A stretch of DNA of 11,094 bases from Baffinella frigidus (GCA_026770585.1 MU646873.1:96436-107529); one strand, 5' to 3'. Positions 1-5,413 are shown, counted from the first letter of the stretch. The notes: generated by a model not told the origin, from the sequence alone. Translations and numbers: made by a program.

Positions 1-264
1 TCCCCCCACTCGGATCCAGCGGCGAGCGCTAGGGCGAGCAGCTGCTCGAGGAACGCCCCCCAGGCAGCACCGTCTCCATCAGCACCGCCGGCGGCACCAC
101 GCGCGTCACTGCGGTTTGAGGATGGAGTTGGTCAAGTGGCACGTGCTGTTCTGCAACGCCCAGGAGACTACGATCGCCACACAGTGGGCGTCTCCAGGCA
201 CATCCCGTGCGTCACTGCCGGTGGAGGATGGTGTCAGTCCAGGGGTCGGTGCAGCGCCCCACTC
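1..264. repeat. Decayed tandem module, first copy (alpha), with an internal sub-repeat
   Basis: This low-copy GC-rich DNA is paralogous to 419-600. Both copies run through the same landmarks: GGATCC or TGATCC, a GAGCAGCTGCTCG-like stretch, AGGATGGAGTT or AGGATGGGGTT, and CCCAGGAGA followed by GCGATCGCCACACAG or a close variant (164-186 here, 550-576 there). A partial third copy lies at 197-250 (GTGCGTCACTGCC, GGAGGATGGTG, GGTGCAGCGCCC). The minus strand gives related short peptides in the copies, such as EQLLALALAAGS near 12-50 against EQFLALALTAGS near 420-455, and an SDAR motif in both sub-repeats. Frameshifts and stops break every reading, so this may be a relic of an unrecognised coding repeat. 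ACTC followed by GGATCC at 8-17 is the unoccupied counterpart of the element insertion at 265-414. Confidence 0.7.
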
Positions 265-414
265 TTATCTCAGAAAAGGAGTTCTAAAACTCATTTTCTT
301 AAGTCAATCCCCCTTCAAATATGTCAACTTTTGCGTAGAGAAAAGAATAAGTTGACATATTTGAAGGGGAATTGACTTAAGAAAACGAGTTTTAGAACTC
401 CTTTTCTGAGATGA
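265..414 (+). mobile_element. 150-bp foldback (MITE-like) element, copy 1
   Basis: An almost perfect inverted repeat: arms 265-330 and 349-414 enclose an 18-nt spacer (331-348). Ends are TTATCTCAG on the left and CTGAGATGA on the right. The element is flanked by ACTC (261-264) and ACGC (415-418), a 4-bp duplication with one change. The paralogous module at 1-17 reads CCCCACTCGGATCC, with ACTC once and no element; the occupied copy reads CCCCACTC, then the element, then ACGCTGATCC. No reading frame is plausible, so the element is non-autonomous. It is 90% identical over 150 ungapped positions (15 differences counted by eye) to the reverse complement of 8949-9098. A 4-bp duplication is known for superfamilies such as Sola and Chapaev, but family assignment here is open. 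Confidence 0.9.
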
Positions 415-418
415 ACGC

Positions 419-600
419 TGATCCCGCCGTGAGAGCTAAGGCCAGAAACTGCTCGGGGAAAAGCTCCACCGGCAGAGTCTCCCGTACCACCCCGAGCATC
501 GCTGAGGCGGAGGATGGGGTTCGTCAGGGGGTTGTGCTGGTCGGCAGCACCCAGGAGATTGCGATCGCCACACAGGGGGGTTCGAAGGAGATTGCGACTA
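419..600. repeat. Decayed tandem module, second copy (beta)
   Basis: This is the continuation of the module interrupted by the element at 265-414, and it aligns with 12-190. The best-matching blocks are 505-530 (GCGGAGGATGGGGTT) and 544-580 (GCAGCACCCAGGAG, GCGATCGCCACACAG). On the minus strand one frame gives NPLTNPILRLSDARGG and another gives VRETLPVELFPEQF; they are joined only through a frameshift. That is why I regard it as a possible coding relic and not a gene. I do not recognise the family. GGAGATTGCGA recurs at 587-597, just downstream, as a short internal duplication. Confidence 0.6.
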
Positions 601-764
601 AAACCAGGGTCGAAATGTCGGTCAATAGGATGTCTTGGCACCGAGAAGTTCTGAATTAGTACCACGAAAATAAATGGACCTGCGAAGCCCACTGTGGGGA
701 GCAACGCTCTACCTGGAATCAGCCTGGCCCATTAGTGAGAGATTCCGAATCAGACTGGCATAGC
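601..764. other. Low-copy stretch without a recognisable gene
   Basis: It has no telomere-like repeat and no convincing open frame. The only notable match is TTAGTACCACGAAA at 656-669, which is close to the reverse complement of TTTCGTGGTACTGAA at 1543-1557. That may be the edge of a decayed dispersed repeat. AATCAGACTGGC near 749 resembles the AATCAGAGTG that follows the direct repeats at 1057-1136. Confidence 0.5.
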
Positions 765-788
765 GTACCTGGCGTCAACCTCGGCCGC
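765..788 (+). repeat. Direct repeat, left half, copy 1 (interrupted by an insertion)
   Basis: GTACCTGGCGTCAACCTC followed by GGCCGC here matches 1156-1179 with one difference (A against G). At the second site this block runs straight into a 31-bp block (1180-1210). Here the matching 31-bp block begins only at 917, after a 128-bp interruption. The pair therefore gives an occupied and an unoccupied version of one locus. Confidence 0.85.
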
Positions 789-790
789 TA

Positions 791-916
791 CCACGCCAGA
801 TTCTTGGAAGGGGTTGCCAAAAGTCAATTTCTCCTCAAGGCAGTGGTTTTAAAAAGTCAAAGAACCTTATCAGAAAGGTTTTTCAAAAATCAACACCCTC
901 CTGCACTCTGGCGTGG
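791..916. mobile_element. 126-bp terminal-inverted-repeat element (MITE-like)
   Basis: Perfect 10-bp terminal inverted repeats, CCACGCCAGA at 791-800 and TCTGGCGTGG at 907-916, continue inward to about 28 bp with mismatches. The interior is AT-richer and includes a small hairpin, AACCTT with AAGGTT (863-880). The paralogous site at 1179/1180 joins GGCCGC directly to GAGGCTC, while here GGCCGC, TA, the element and GAGGCTC follow in order. Any target duplication is 2 bp or less (TA against GA), unlike the 4-bp duplications of the other elements, so this is a different family. There is no coding capacity. Confidence 0.75.
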
Positions 917-947
917 GAGGCTCTTGACAGTCCGGACCATCCCCATT
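917..947 (+). repeat. Direct repeat, right half, copy 1
   Basis: GAGGCTCTTGACAGTCCGGA and the following 11 bases match 1180-1210 with two differences. It is the continuation of the block at 765-788 on the far side of the insertion. Downstream, ACGTTCCCC (952-960) against ACATCCCC (1213-1220) shows that the similarity trails off. Confidence 0.85.
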
Positions 948-1056
948 GAAACGTTCCCCGTAGTGTCCACCGCGGCTATTCTAAAGTTGCCAGCCTGGTT
1001 TCGCGGTACGAATCCGGCAACTTTGACGTGAAAACGTGCGAGACCTCACCAAAAAA

Positions 1057-1136
1057 GTGAAATTCGTGAGGCCGAATCAGATTGTCGTGAAATTCGTGAG
1101 GCCAAATCTGTTGTGAAATTCGTGAGGCCGAATCAG
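1057..1136 (+). repeat. Three direct repeats of a 24-bp unit
   Basis: GTGAAATTCGTGAGGCC plus a variable AATCAG-like tail occurs at 1057-1080, 1087-1110 and 1113-1136. Copies 1 and 3 are identical and copy 2 has two changes. The gaps are 6 and 2 bp, so this is a short irregular minisatellite and not a CRISPR array. GACCTCAC at 1042-1049, upstream, is close to an inverted GTGAGGCC and could pair with it. Confidence 0.9.
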
Positions 1137-1155
1137 AGTGTCAAAAAGAAAAGCT

Positions 1156-1210
1156 GTACCTGGCGTCAGCCTCGGCCGCGAGGCTCTTGAGAGTCCGGAC
1201 AATCCCCATT
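1156..1210 (+). repeat. Uninterrupted copy of the 765-788 / 917-947 repeat (empty site)
   Basis: The 24-bp and 31-bp blocks that lie 128 bp apart at 765-947 are directly joined here, with the junction at 1179/1180. This is the reference for the insertion at 791-916. A pyrimidine-rich run, mainly C, follows (about 1216-1240). Confidence 0.85.
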
Positions 1211-1263
1211 GCTACATCCCCCCCCCTCTCCCCCCATCCTCGATCGCCACGGCGCCCACGATC

Positions 1264-1318
1264 GCTACCAGCATCCGCAGCGCGGATCACACCCAAAATG
1301 AGCGCGCGCGCCTGGTTT
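1264..1318. repeat. GCGCGC dispersed repeat, copy A
   Basis: This is the first of four related modules: GCTACCAGCATCC, CGCAGCGCGGATCACACCC, a variable triplet or two, then GCGCGCGCCTGG. On the + strand it reads ARITPKMSARAW; on the minus strand ARALILGVIRAA. Copy A lacks three bases relative to copies B and C (between CATCC and CGCAG), a frame-preserving difference. No start or splice evidence can be secured, so I call it a repeat and not an exon. Confidence 0.75.
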
Positions 1319-1370
1319 CATCCGGGAACATGTTTAATTCAGAAGAAAATGGCCTATCAAACCGGATTCT

Positions 1371-1404
1371 GGCCCTAATTAAATTTACTTAGGGCCCTAA
1401 TTAA
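1371..1404 (+). repeat. AT-rich relic related to the interior of the 6766-6909 element
   Basis: AAATTTACTTAGGGCCCTAA resembles AACTTTAGTTAGGCGTCCTA at 6840-6859 and the reverse complement of 4615-4640. GGCCCTAATTAA also occurs twice within the stretch (1371 and 1393). No ends or target duplication could be found, so this is probably a decayed fragment or a separate family sharing an AT-rich core. Confidence 0.4.
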
Positions 1405-1440
1405 GCTTCGTCCAACTCCTGTGAACAAATAGGGAATGCT

Positions 1441-1499
1441 GCCAGAATCCACCGCAGCGCGAATCACGCCCAAGACCAGAGCGCGCGCCTGGGTTGGGG
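1441..1499. repeat. GCGCGC dispersed repeat, copy B
   Basis: CACCGCAGCGCGAATCACGC, a variable segment and GCGCGCGCCTGGG. Compared with copy C, most changes fall at third positions of the + strand reading ARITPK.RARAWVG, but the minus-strand reading ARALVLGVIRAAVD is almost as conservative. The + frame stays open through copies B and C (1436-1912), which is weak support for that strand. I do not recognise any family. Confidence 0.75.
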
Positions 1500-1518
1500 C
1501 CACGGCAGGTCATTACTG

Positions 1519-1671
1519 GGAATTTCAGGACGCAACGTTTCATTTCGTGGTACTGAATAAGTGTGCGGTCCCACGCGAGAGGCAGCTCCTCGTCCTGTCC
1601 ACGTCCGATTTGTTACTCCGAATTTCGGATCCGGGTATAAAATGTAGAACACGACTTGTATCTGAAATTCC
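1519..1671. mobile_element. Possible decayed foldback insertion between repeat copies B and C
   Basis: GGAATTTCAG (1519-1528) is inverted as CTGAAATTCC (1662-1671), with weak pairing further in. The right flank GCTACCAGCATCC (1672-1684) and the left flank GCCACGGC (1499-1506) match sequences that lie close together in copy A (1248-1255 and 1264-1276). That suggests about 150 bp was inserted here. I could not define a target duplication, and the arms are short, so this is a suggestion only. Confidence 0.35.
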
Positions 1672-1733
1672 GCTACCAGCATCCCCCGCAGCGCGGATCA
1701 CACCCAAAATGAACGCGCGCGCCTGGGTTGGGG
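1671..1733. repeat. GCGCGC dispersed repeat, copy C
   Basis: CGCTACCAGCATCC, CCCGCAGCGCGGATCACACC, AAAATGAAC and GCGCGCGCCTGGGTTGGGG. It is closest to copy A in the centre and to copy B in the GGGTTGGGG tail. It adds three bases relative to copy A, in frame. Confidence 0.75.
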
Positions 1734-1813
1734 TGCATGGTTTGAGGTTTGGGAAGCTCTGTTGTGATCGCCCTCGCCGCACATCCCTGGGGTTCGGCCT
1801 CCGCGGTTCACGG

Positions 1814-1961
1814 GATCTAATCCCGCCGAGAATCCAAGTCGAACACGATTTGGCAACGAAATTTACCACACAATTGGTTCATACAAGTAATAGTAAAACA
1901 TTTGTGTGGTAACTTTCGTTGCCAAATCGTGTTCAACTTGAATACTCGTCCGGATGAGTTC
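1814..1961. mobile_element. Foldback element with 39-bp near-perfect arms
   Basis: Arms 1835-1873 and 1902-1940 match except for two positions. The core stem contains GAACACGATTTGGCAACGAA on the left and its complement on the right, around a 28-nt AT-rich loop. Weaker complementarity continues outward to about 1814 and 1961 (ATCCCGCCGAG against CTCGTCCGGAT). It sits just upstream of repeat copy D, inside what aligns as the GCATCC...GCGGATCACACCC part of the module. Insertion into that module is likely, but the exact boundaries and target duplication are not resolved. No coding frame fits the hairpin. Confidence 0.7.
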
Positions 1962-1992
1962 ACACCCAGGACCAGCGCGCGCGCCTGGTTTC
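1950..1992. repeat. GCGCGC dispersed repeat, copy D (partial)
   Basis: CCGGATGAGTTCACACCCAG, then GACCA and GCGCGCGCGCCTGGTTT. It keeps the right half of the module and diverges at the left, next to the foldback at 1814-1961. It marks the border between the low-copy left part of the window and the heptamer-rich part. Confidence 0.7.
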
Positions 1993-2040
1993 GGGTTTGA
2001 ACTTTCGGGTGTAGGGCTTCAGAAGATCTATCCCGTGAAG

Positions 2041-2300
2041 AGTTTAGGGTTTGGGGTTTGGGGTGTGGGGTGTGGGGTTTGGGGTGTGGGGTTTGGGGTT
2101 TGGGGTTTCAGGGTTTGGGATTTAGGGTTCAGGGTTCAGGGTTTAAGGTTTAGGGTTTAGGGTTTAGGGTTTAGGGTTTAGGGTTCAGGTTTCAGGGTTC
2201 AGGTTTCAGGGTTTAGGGTTCAGGGTTCAGGGTTCAGGGTTCAGGGTTCAGGGTTCAGGGTTTAGGGTTCAAGGTTTAGGTTTTATGGGTCAGGGTTGAG
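2041..2300 (+). repeat. Telomere-type heptamer tract, mixed TTTGGGG, TTTAGGG and TTCAGGG
   Basis: The 7-bp period is obvious. The tract begins with TTTGGGG/TGTGGGG units (2041-2108), has five perfect TTTAGGG units at 2149-2183 and six perfect TTCAGGG units at 2219-2260. The G-rich strand is the + strand. Homopolymeric GGG runs every 7 bp give G-quadruplex potential. There is no gene; open frames here are products of the period. Confidence 0.95.
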
Positions 2301-2357
2301 GGTTTACCAGGAGATCCAGCCCCACGGCAGAGTGCAGGAGGGCGGCCGGGAGGCGGT
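2301..2357 (+). repeat. GC-rich dispersed module M1, copy 1
   Basis: GGTTTACCAGGAGATCCAGC, then CCCACGGCAGAGTGCAGGAG and GGCGGCCGGGAGGCGG. Copies 2 and 3 lie at 2451-2522 and 2671-2740. These modules separate heptamer tracts and share the core CCCACRGCRGAGTGCAGGA. Confidence 0.85.
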
Positions 2358-2450
2358 GTTTAGAGTTGGGGGAGGACATTGAGTCCAGGTGTTAGGGCTG
2401 TGTGTTTATATGGACGCGATACCACGGTAGTTCGGGTTTCGGGGTCAGGA
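2358..2450 (+). other. Degenerate G-rich tract between modules
   Basis: It has scattered TTAGGG-like and TTTCGGG-like units (GTGTTAGGGC, TTCGGGTTTCGGGG) around a short non-repetitive segment near 2400-2430. No gene or RNA feature is visible. Confidence 0.6.
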
Positions 2451-2522
2451 TTTACCAAGAGTTCTCTGCCCACGGCGGAGTGCAGGAGGGCACCCGGGAG
2501 GCGGGGGGGCGGCGCGTGCCCT
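2451..2522 (+). repeat. GC-rich dispersed module M1, copy 2
   Basis: TTTACCAAGAGTTCTCTGCC, CACGGCGGAGTGCAGGAGGG, then CACCCGGGAGGCGGGGGGGC and GGCGCGTGCCCTG. It shares the GGCGGCGCGTGCCCTG tail with copy 3, which copy 1 lacks. Confidence 0.85.
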
Positions 2523-2670
2523 GAATTGGGGTGTAGGGTTCAGTGTCAGTATTTACTTTTTCGTATCTATTGTTTAGAGTTGAGAGGTTTGGGGGTTAGG
2601 GTTCATGGTTTAGGGTGAAGGATTTTGGGGGTTGGGTTTAGTGTTTCGGCTGCAGGGTTCAAGGTTTCGC
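2523..2670 (+). repeat. Degenerate heptamer tract
   Basis: Diverged G-rich units (TGTAGGG, TTTGGGG, TTTAGGG) with a non-repetitive stretch at 2545-2580. The 7-bp phase is mostly lost. No gene is supported. Confidence 0.7.
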
Positions 2671-2740
2671 GCTAGTGATTCTCTGCCCACAGCGGAGTGC
2701 AGGACGCCGGCTGGGGGGCGGGGGGGCGGCGCGTGCCCTG
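2671..2740 (+). repeat. GC-rich dispersed module M1, copy 3
   Basis: GCTAGTGATTCTCTGCCCAC, AGCGGAGTGCAGGACGCCGG, CTGGGGGGCGGGGGGGCGGC and GCGTGCCCTGG. The long G runs could form a G-quadruplex on the + strand. Confidence 0.85.
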
Positions 2741-3078
2741 GTGTAGGGTGTAGGAGTTAGGGGTTCGGGTTTGGGGGGGTGGGGTTTGGGGTGTTGAGTT
2801 TTGGGTGCGAGGTTTATGGTTCAGGATCTCGGGGGTTCGGGTTTCGGATTTTGGGGTCAGGGGTTAGGGTTCAGGGTTCAGAGGACGTGCCTGCGATGCG
2901 GTTCGCGACTTCGAGCGCCACCAACACCAGCAGCCACTCCTCCCCAAATTTCGCCCCTGCGTACGGAGGGTTTAGGGTTTGGGGTTGGGGTTTGGAGTCT
3001 GGGGGGTCCAAGTGGCCTGCGGCGCGAAAAGAGGCGTTGAACCCCTAGGGTTGAGGGTTGAGGGTTGAGGGTGTAGGG
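2741..3078 (+). repeat. Heptamer tract with a low-copy insert at about 2882-2965
   Basis: G-rich units at 2741-2881 and 2966-3000 flank an 80-bp GC-rich low-copy piece (GACGTGCCTGCGATGCGG near 2884, then AC-rich). GGCCTGCGGCGCGAAA at 3013-3028 recurs in part near 3226 (GAGCCTGCGGCGCCGAA), each followed by AACCCCTA. TTGAGGG units close the tract at 3050-3071. Confidence 0.75.
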
Positions 3079-3119
3079 CACCTGGGGAAGAAGCGGCGCG
3101 GAGTGGCGCCGCTGCTTCA
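3079..3119 (+). repeat. GC-rich dispersed module M2, copy 1, forming a hairpin
   Basis: CACCTGGGGAAGAAGCGGCG begins a module related to 3475-3553 and 3860-3927. AGCGGCGC (3092-3099) is perfectly inverted as GCGCCGCT (3106-3113), giving an 8-bp stem with a 6-nt loop. It lies exactly between a G-strand tract (to 3078) and the C-strand array that starts at 3124. Confidence 0.8.
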
Positions 3120-3123
3120 GGTT

Positions 3124-3217
3124 CAACCCCCTCAACCCCTCAACCCCTCAACCCCTCAACCCCTCAACCCCTCAACCCCTCAACCCCTCAACCCCTCAAC
3201 CCCTCAACCCCTCAACC
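3124..3217 (-). repeat. Perfect 8-bp array, (CAACCCCT)n
   Basis: One 9-bp variant (3124-3132) and ten identical CAACCCCT units (3133-3212), plus a partial unit. On the minus strand the unit is AGGGGTTG. It is the most homogeneous array in the window. It has an 8-bp and not a 7-bp period, and its G-rich strand is opposite to the neighbouring tracts. A few CCCCTAAA units follow at 3241-3258. The repetitive proline/leucine/asparagine frame across it is an artefact of the 24-nt super-period. Confidence 0.97.
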
Positions 3218-3258
3218 AAGCAACGAGCCTGCGGCGCCGAACCCCTAAACCCCTAAAC

Positions 3259-3474
3259 CGAAAACACGGATTCCGGGTCCCGGGTTTCGGGGGTGCCCTG
3301 TCCCTAACACGCTGAGGAAATCTCGCGGAAACAGAAGCAGGTGTACCTGGGGATGAACATGGTTTGGGGGTTGGGGTGTGCACCTGGGGAGGCTCGAAAT
3401 CGAAGATGTGGGTGCACCATTGGGCGTAATGTTAGGCATACTCCGACACACGGCTTGGCACCTTCGGGGTTTGC
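3259..3474 (+). other. Low-copy stretch with a truncated M2 copy
   Basis: Mostly unique sequence. GCACCTGGGGAGGCTCG at 3389-3405 is the start of module M2 that then diverges. Short degenerate G-rich units occur at 3270-3290 and 3361-3378. No gene is recognisable. Confidence 0.5.
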
Positions 3475-3851
3475 GCCTGGGGAGGAACACGCGGCGCGGA
3501 CGCGGGGCCCCTCGTCTTGCAGGGCCCCGCGTCTTGCAGGAGCAGCACCGCGCCGGTACACACAACGCCCACAGTGGACTATCTAGTACGAGCATAGTCA
3601 ACATTCGCCACTGCAGACGCCGAGCCAGCACCGTCAACTTGAGCCATTATTTCAACCTTGGAGCAGACTCACTAGGCCTGTGCAACCGCAGCCACGCGGC
3701 TAAGGGGGTTGTGCAGCAGGCTCAGGTGCCCCCCGTGCGGGGCCGCGGGCGCGGGCGTGGTGCGCGTGGGCGTGGTGGAGGAGGGCGTGGCGGGGCTGCT
3801 GGGCAGATGCAGGTGCAGGTTGTTGCGCCGCAGCAGGGGCAGTTTGCGTAG
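3378..3851 (+). CDS. Weak candidate reading frame ending in an RGG-rich, glutamine-rich tail
   Basis: The only frame in the window whose product is not simply a repeat translation at its end. From 3708 to the stop at 3849-3851 it reads a QQAQ segment, several RG and RGG motifs (about residues 121-137) and a VQVVAPQQGQFA terminus. RGG tails bind RNA in many eukaryotic proteins, including Sm and Lsm proteins, but no Sm fold or other domain precedes it. Residues 1-65 lie over the truncated and full M2 repeats, so that part is unlikely to be coding. If anything is real, it is a last exon beginning near 3690-3708. GC-rich chance openness is at least as likely. The start is arbitrary. Confidence 0.15.
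   Translation: MHLGRLEIEDVGAPLGVMLGILRHTAWHLRGLRLGRNTRRGRGAPRLAGPRVLQEQHRAGTHNAHSGLSSTSIVNIRHCRRRASTVNLSHYFNLGADSLGLCNRSHAAKGVVQQAQVPPVRGRGRGRGARGRGGGGRGGAAGQMQVQVVAPQQGQFA
3475..3553 (+). repeat. GC-rich dispersed module M2, copy 2, with a 17-bp tandem duplication
   Basis: CCTGGGGAGGAACACGCGGC, GCGGACGCGGG and then GCCCCTCGTCTTGCAGG (3507-3523) repeated as GCCCCGCGTCTTGCAGG (3524-3540), one base different. AGCAGCACCGC follows, as in copy 3 (AGTAGCACCGC). Confidence 0.85.
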
Positions 3852-3859
3852 AGTTGGGG

Positions 3860-3927
3860 CACCTGGGGAGGAACACTCGGCGCGGAGGGGCGCCAGCCGC
3901 GCCGCGTCTTCCAGGAGTAGCACCGCT
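3860..3927 (+). repeat. GC-rich dispersed module M2, copy 3
   Basis: CACCTGGGGAGGAACACTCG, GCGCGGAGGGGCGCC, GCGTCTTCCAGGAGTAGCAC. It matches copy 2 at both ends and lacks the 17-bp duplication. A heptamer tract resumes directly after it. Confidence 0.85.
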
Positions 3928-4110
3928 GTTCGGGGGTTTGGGGTTCAGGGTTTACGGTTTACGGTTGAGGGTTGAGGGGCTCGACACCTGTGTTATGGTT
4001 TTGAGTTTAGGGTTTAGGGTTTGGGGTTTAGGGTTTAGGGTTGAGGGTTGAGGGTTGAGGGTTTGGGGTTTAGGGTTTAGGGTTTGGGGTTTAGGGTTGC
4101 AGGCCACGCC
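3928..4110 (+). repeat. Heptamer tract, TTTAGGG/TTTGGGG/TTGAGGG, with a CTCGACACCTGTGT module
   Basis: Clear 7-bp phase at 4007-4100 (TTTAGGG, TTTGGGG and three TTGAGGG units). GGGGCTCGACACCTGTGTTA at 3976-3995 is a copy of a short module also found at 7505-7524 and 7591-7610. Confidence 0.9.
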
Positions 4111-4340
4111 AGGGGTTGTTAAGTAGATGCTTGGCATTTGGGGTGTCAGGGTGTCAGGGTTTAGGGCTCGTGGGGGAGGGGGGGGTAACGGTTCAGGGTT
4201 CAGGGTTTGGGGCTAAGGGTGTGTTCAGGTGAAGGTTTCCGGTTTAGGGTTTGGATTTTCTGGGGTACGGTTTACCCCAGGGGTTCATGGTTCATCGTTT
4301 TGGGGGTTGGGGTTGCTAGTTTAGTCTGGTTTAGGATCCG
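4111..4340 (+). repeat. Strongly degenerate G-rich tract
   Basis: Isolated units (GTGTCAGGG, TTCAGGG, TTTAGGG) without a stable phase. No gene or RNA is supported. Confidence 0.6.
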
Positions 4341-4341
4341 C

Positions 4342-4388
4342 GGTACCGTGAAGGATGAAGGGCCGCCACCAGCTGCAGTGGCGAGACT
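4342..4388 (+). repeat. Direct repeat M3, copy 1
   Basis: GGTACCGTGAAGGATGAAGG (4342-4361), then CCACCAGCTGCAGTGGCGAGAC. It is repeated with changes at 4711-4762. Both copies continue with an AGCTGC and a GAGAC block, so they are paralogous low-copy modules about 370 bp apart. Confidence 0.8.
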
Positions 4389-4710
4389 TGACACGGATCC
4401 CGCTATCTATACAACACTTACCGCACACGCTCTACCACACAGCGGAGTTCGAAGCGATTTTGAATAACCCCTAAGCGATAAGACCTAGGACCCTACGATA
4501 GGCAACCCGTAGGGACATAGGGGGGGTCCTACGGATAAGGTAACGGAAAGGTGGCCCGATTTGGGCCGAAAATCCCTGGAGCAACAATCTCAGGAGTTTT
4601 GTGGGAGCCAATTGATTTAATTAAGATTCATAAGTAAATTTACCTATGCCATAGTAATTTCTCCTATGATTTCTCCTATGGAATGAACTTTTGGGTTGGG
4701 TCCCCTCTGA
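4389..4710. other. Low-copy interval with small inverted repeats and an AT-rich element relic
   Basis: No gene. CCGTAGGGA (4507-4515) with TCCTACGG (4527-4534), and GGCCC/GGGCC around GATTT (4553-4567), are short hairpins. Positions 4615-4667 are homologous, in inverted orientation, to 6813-6865 inside the 144-bp element. ATAGGAGAAATTA is identical in both, with about three quarters identity overall once one gap is allowed. This is the clearest trace of a second member of that family, but no terminal repeats are visible here. Confidence 0.6.
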
Positions 4711-4762
4711 GGTACCGTGGAGGATGAAGGGACACGCGGCTGCCAGCTGCTGCGGTGAGACC
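4711..4762 (+). repeat. Direct repeat M3, copy 2
   Basis: GGTACCGTGGAGGATGAAGG (4711-4730), then CCAGCTGCTGCGGTGAGACC. It is the counterpart of 4342-4388 and borders the next heptamer region. Confidence 0.8.
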
Positions 4763-4769
4763 TGCTTTC

Positions 4770-4919
4770 GAGGTTAGTGTTTAGTGTTTAGGGTTGAGGG
4801 ATTAGTGTTTAGTGTTTGGTGTTTGGTGTTTGGTGTTTAGCGTTTAGTGTTTAGTGTTGAGTGTACAGTGTATAGTGTTGAGTGTATAGTGTTTAGTGTT
4901 TGGTGTTTAGTTTTCAGTT
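4770..4919 (+). repeat. Heptamer tract dominated by TTTAGTG and TTTGGTG
   Basis: Seven-base period with GTG in place of the usual GGG (TTTAGTG, TTTGGTG, TATAGTG, TTGAGTG). The loss of the third G distinguishes it from the tracts on either side. Confidence 0.9.
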
Positions 4920-5017
4920 TTCAGTGTTCAGTGTTCAGTGTTCAGTGTTCAGTGTTCAGTGTTCAGTGTTCAGTGTTCAGTGTTCAGTGTCCAGTGTTCA
5001 GTGTCCAGTGTTCAGTG
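4920..5017 (+). repeat. (TTCAGTG)14 array
   Basis: Fourteen consecutive 7-bp units, all TTCAGTG except two TCCAGTG. It reverts to TTCAGGG at 5018. The open frames across it (a Cys/Phe/Ser/Val pattern of 7 residues) are repeat translation only. Confidence 0.97.
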
Positions 5018-5095
5018 TTCAGGGTTCAGGGTCTAGGGGTTGAGGACCTCAGAGACGAGCGCGCGCGCCGCCACCGGCCGCGTCAGCAACCCTGG
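5018..5095 (+). other. Short degenerate tract and GC-rich spacer
   Basis: Two TTCAGGG units, then CCTCAGAGACGAGC followed by a GCGCGCGCCGCC run. No feature beyond the GC-rich spacer is visible. Confidence 0.6.
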
Positions 5096-5123
5096 TTTAG
5101 GGTTTAGGGTTTAGGGTTTAGGG
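5096..5123 (+). repeat. Four perfect TTTAGGG units
   Basis: An exact plant-type telomere motif, four in a row, enough for an intramolecular G-quadruplex on the + strand. Degenerate G-rich sequence follows to 5206. Confidence 0.95.
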
Positions 5124-5206
5124 TGTAAGGTTTGGGGGTTCGTTCTTCGTTGTTTTTTGGGGAGGTTGGGTGCGAGGTTCTAGGATTTTTGGTCTGGGGT
5201 TTGGGG

Positions 5207-5269
5207 TGTGTAGTGTGTAGTGTGTAGTGTGTAGTGTGTAGTGTGTAGTGTGTAGTGTGTAGTGTGTAG
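5207..5269 (+). repeat. (TGTGTAG)9 array
   Basis: Nine identical 7-bp units. This variant occurs as an array only here in the window, so it was amplified locally. The tract then decays into TTTAGTG and TTTAGGG units to about 5410. Confidence 0.97.
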
Positions 5270-5413
5270 TGTGGGTGTGGGGTTTAGTGTTGAGGGATGC
5301 GACAGGGTTTAGGGTCTAGGAATAGCATCGCTGTATGATTTGGGGTGTGGGGTTTCAGGGTTCAGGGTTTGGGGGTTTAGGGTTCAGGGTTGAGGGTGTA
5401 GGGTTGAGGGGGA

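Noticed and set aside
1057-1136. CRISPR-like repeat array
   Set aside because: Only three 24-bp units with 2-6 bp between them, no spacers, no cas genes, and an apparently eukaryotic context.
1436-1912. 158-residue gene containing two AARITPK repeats
   Set aside because: It crosses two dispersed modules and ends inside a foldback loop. The module pattern is as conservative on the opposite strand, so I kept only the repeat calls.
2041-2300. Plasmodium-type telomere (mixed TTTAGGG and TTCAGGG)
   Set aside because: Both units do occur, but the GC-rich low-copy DNA and the many other variants do not fit an AT-rich Plasmodium subtelomere.
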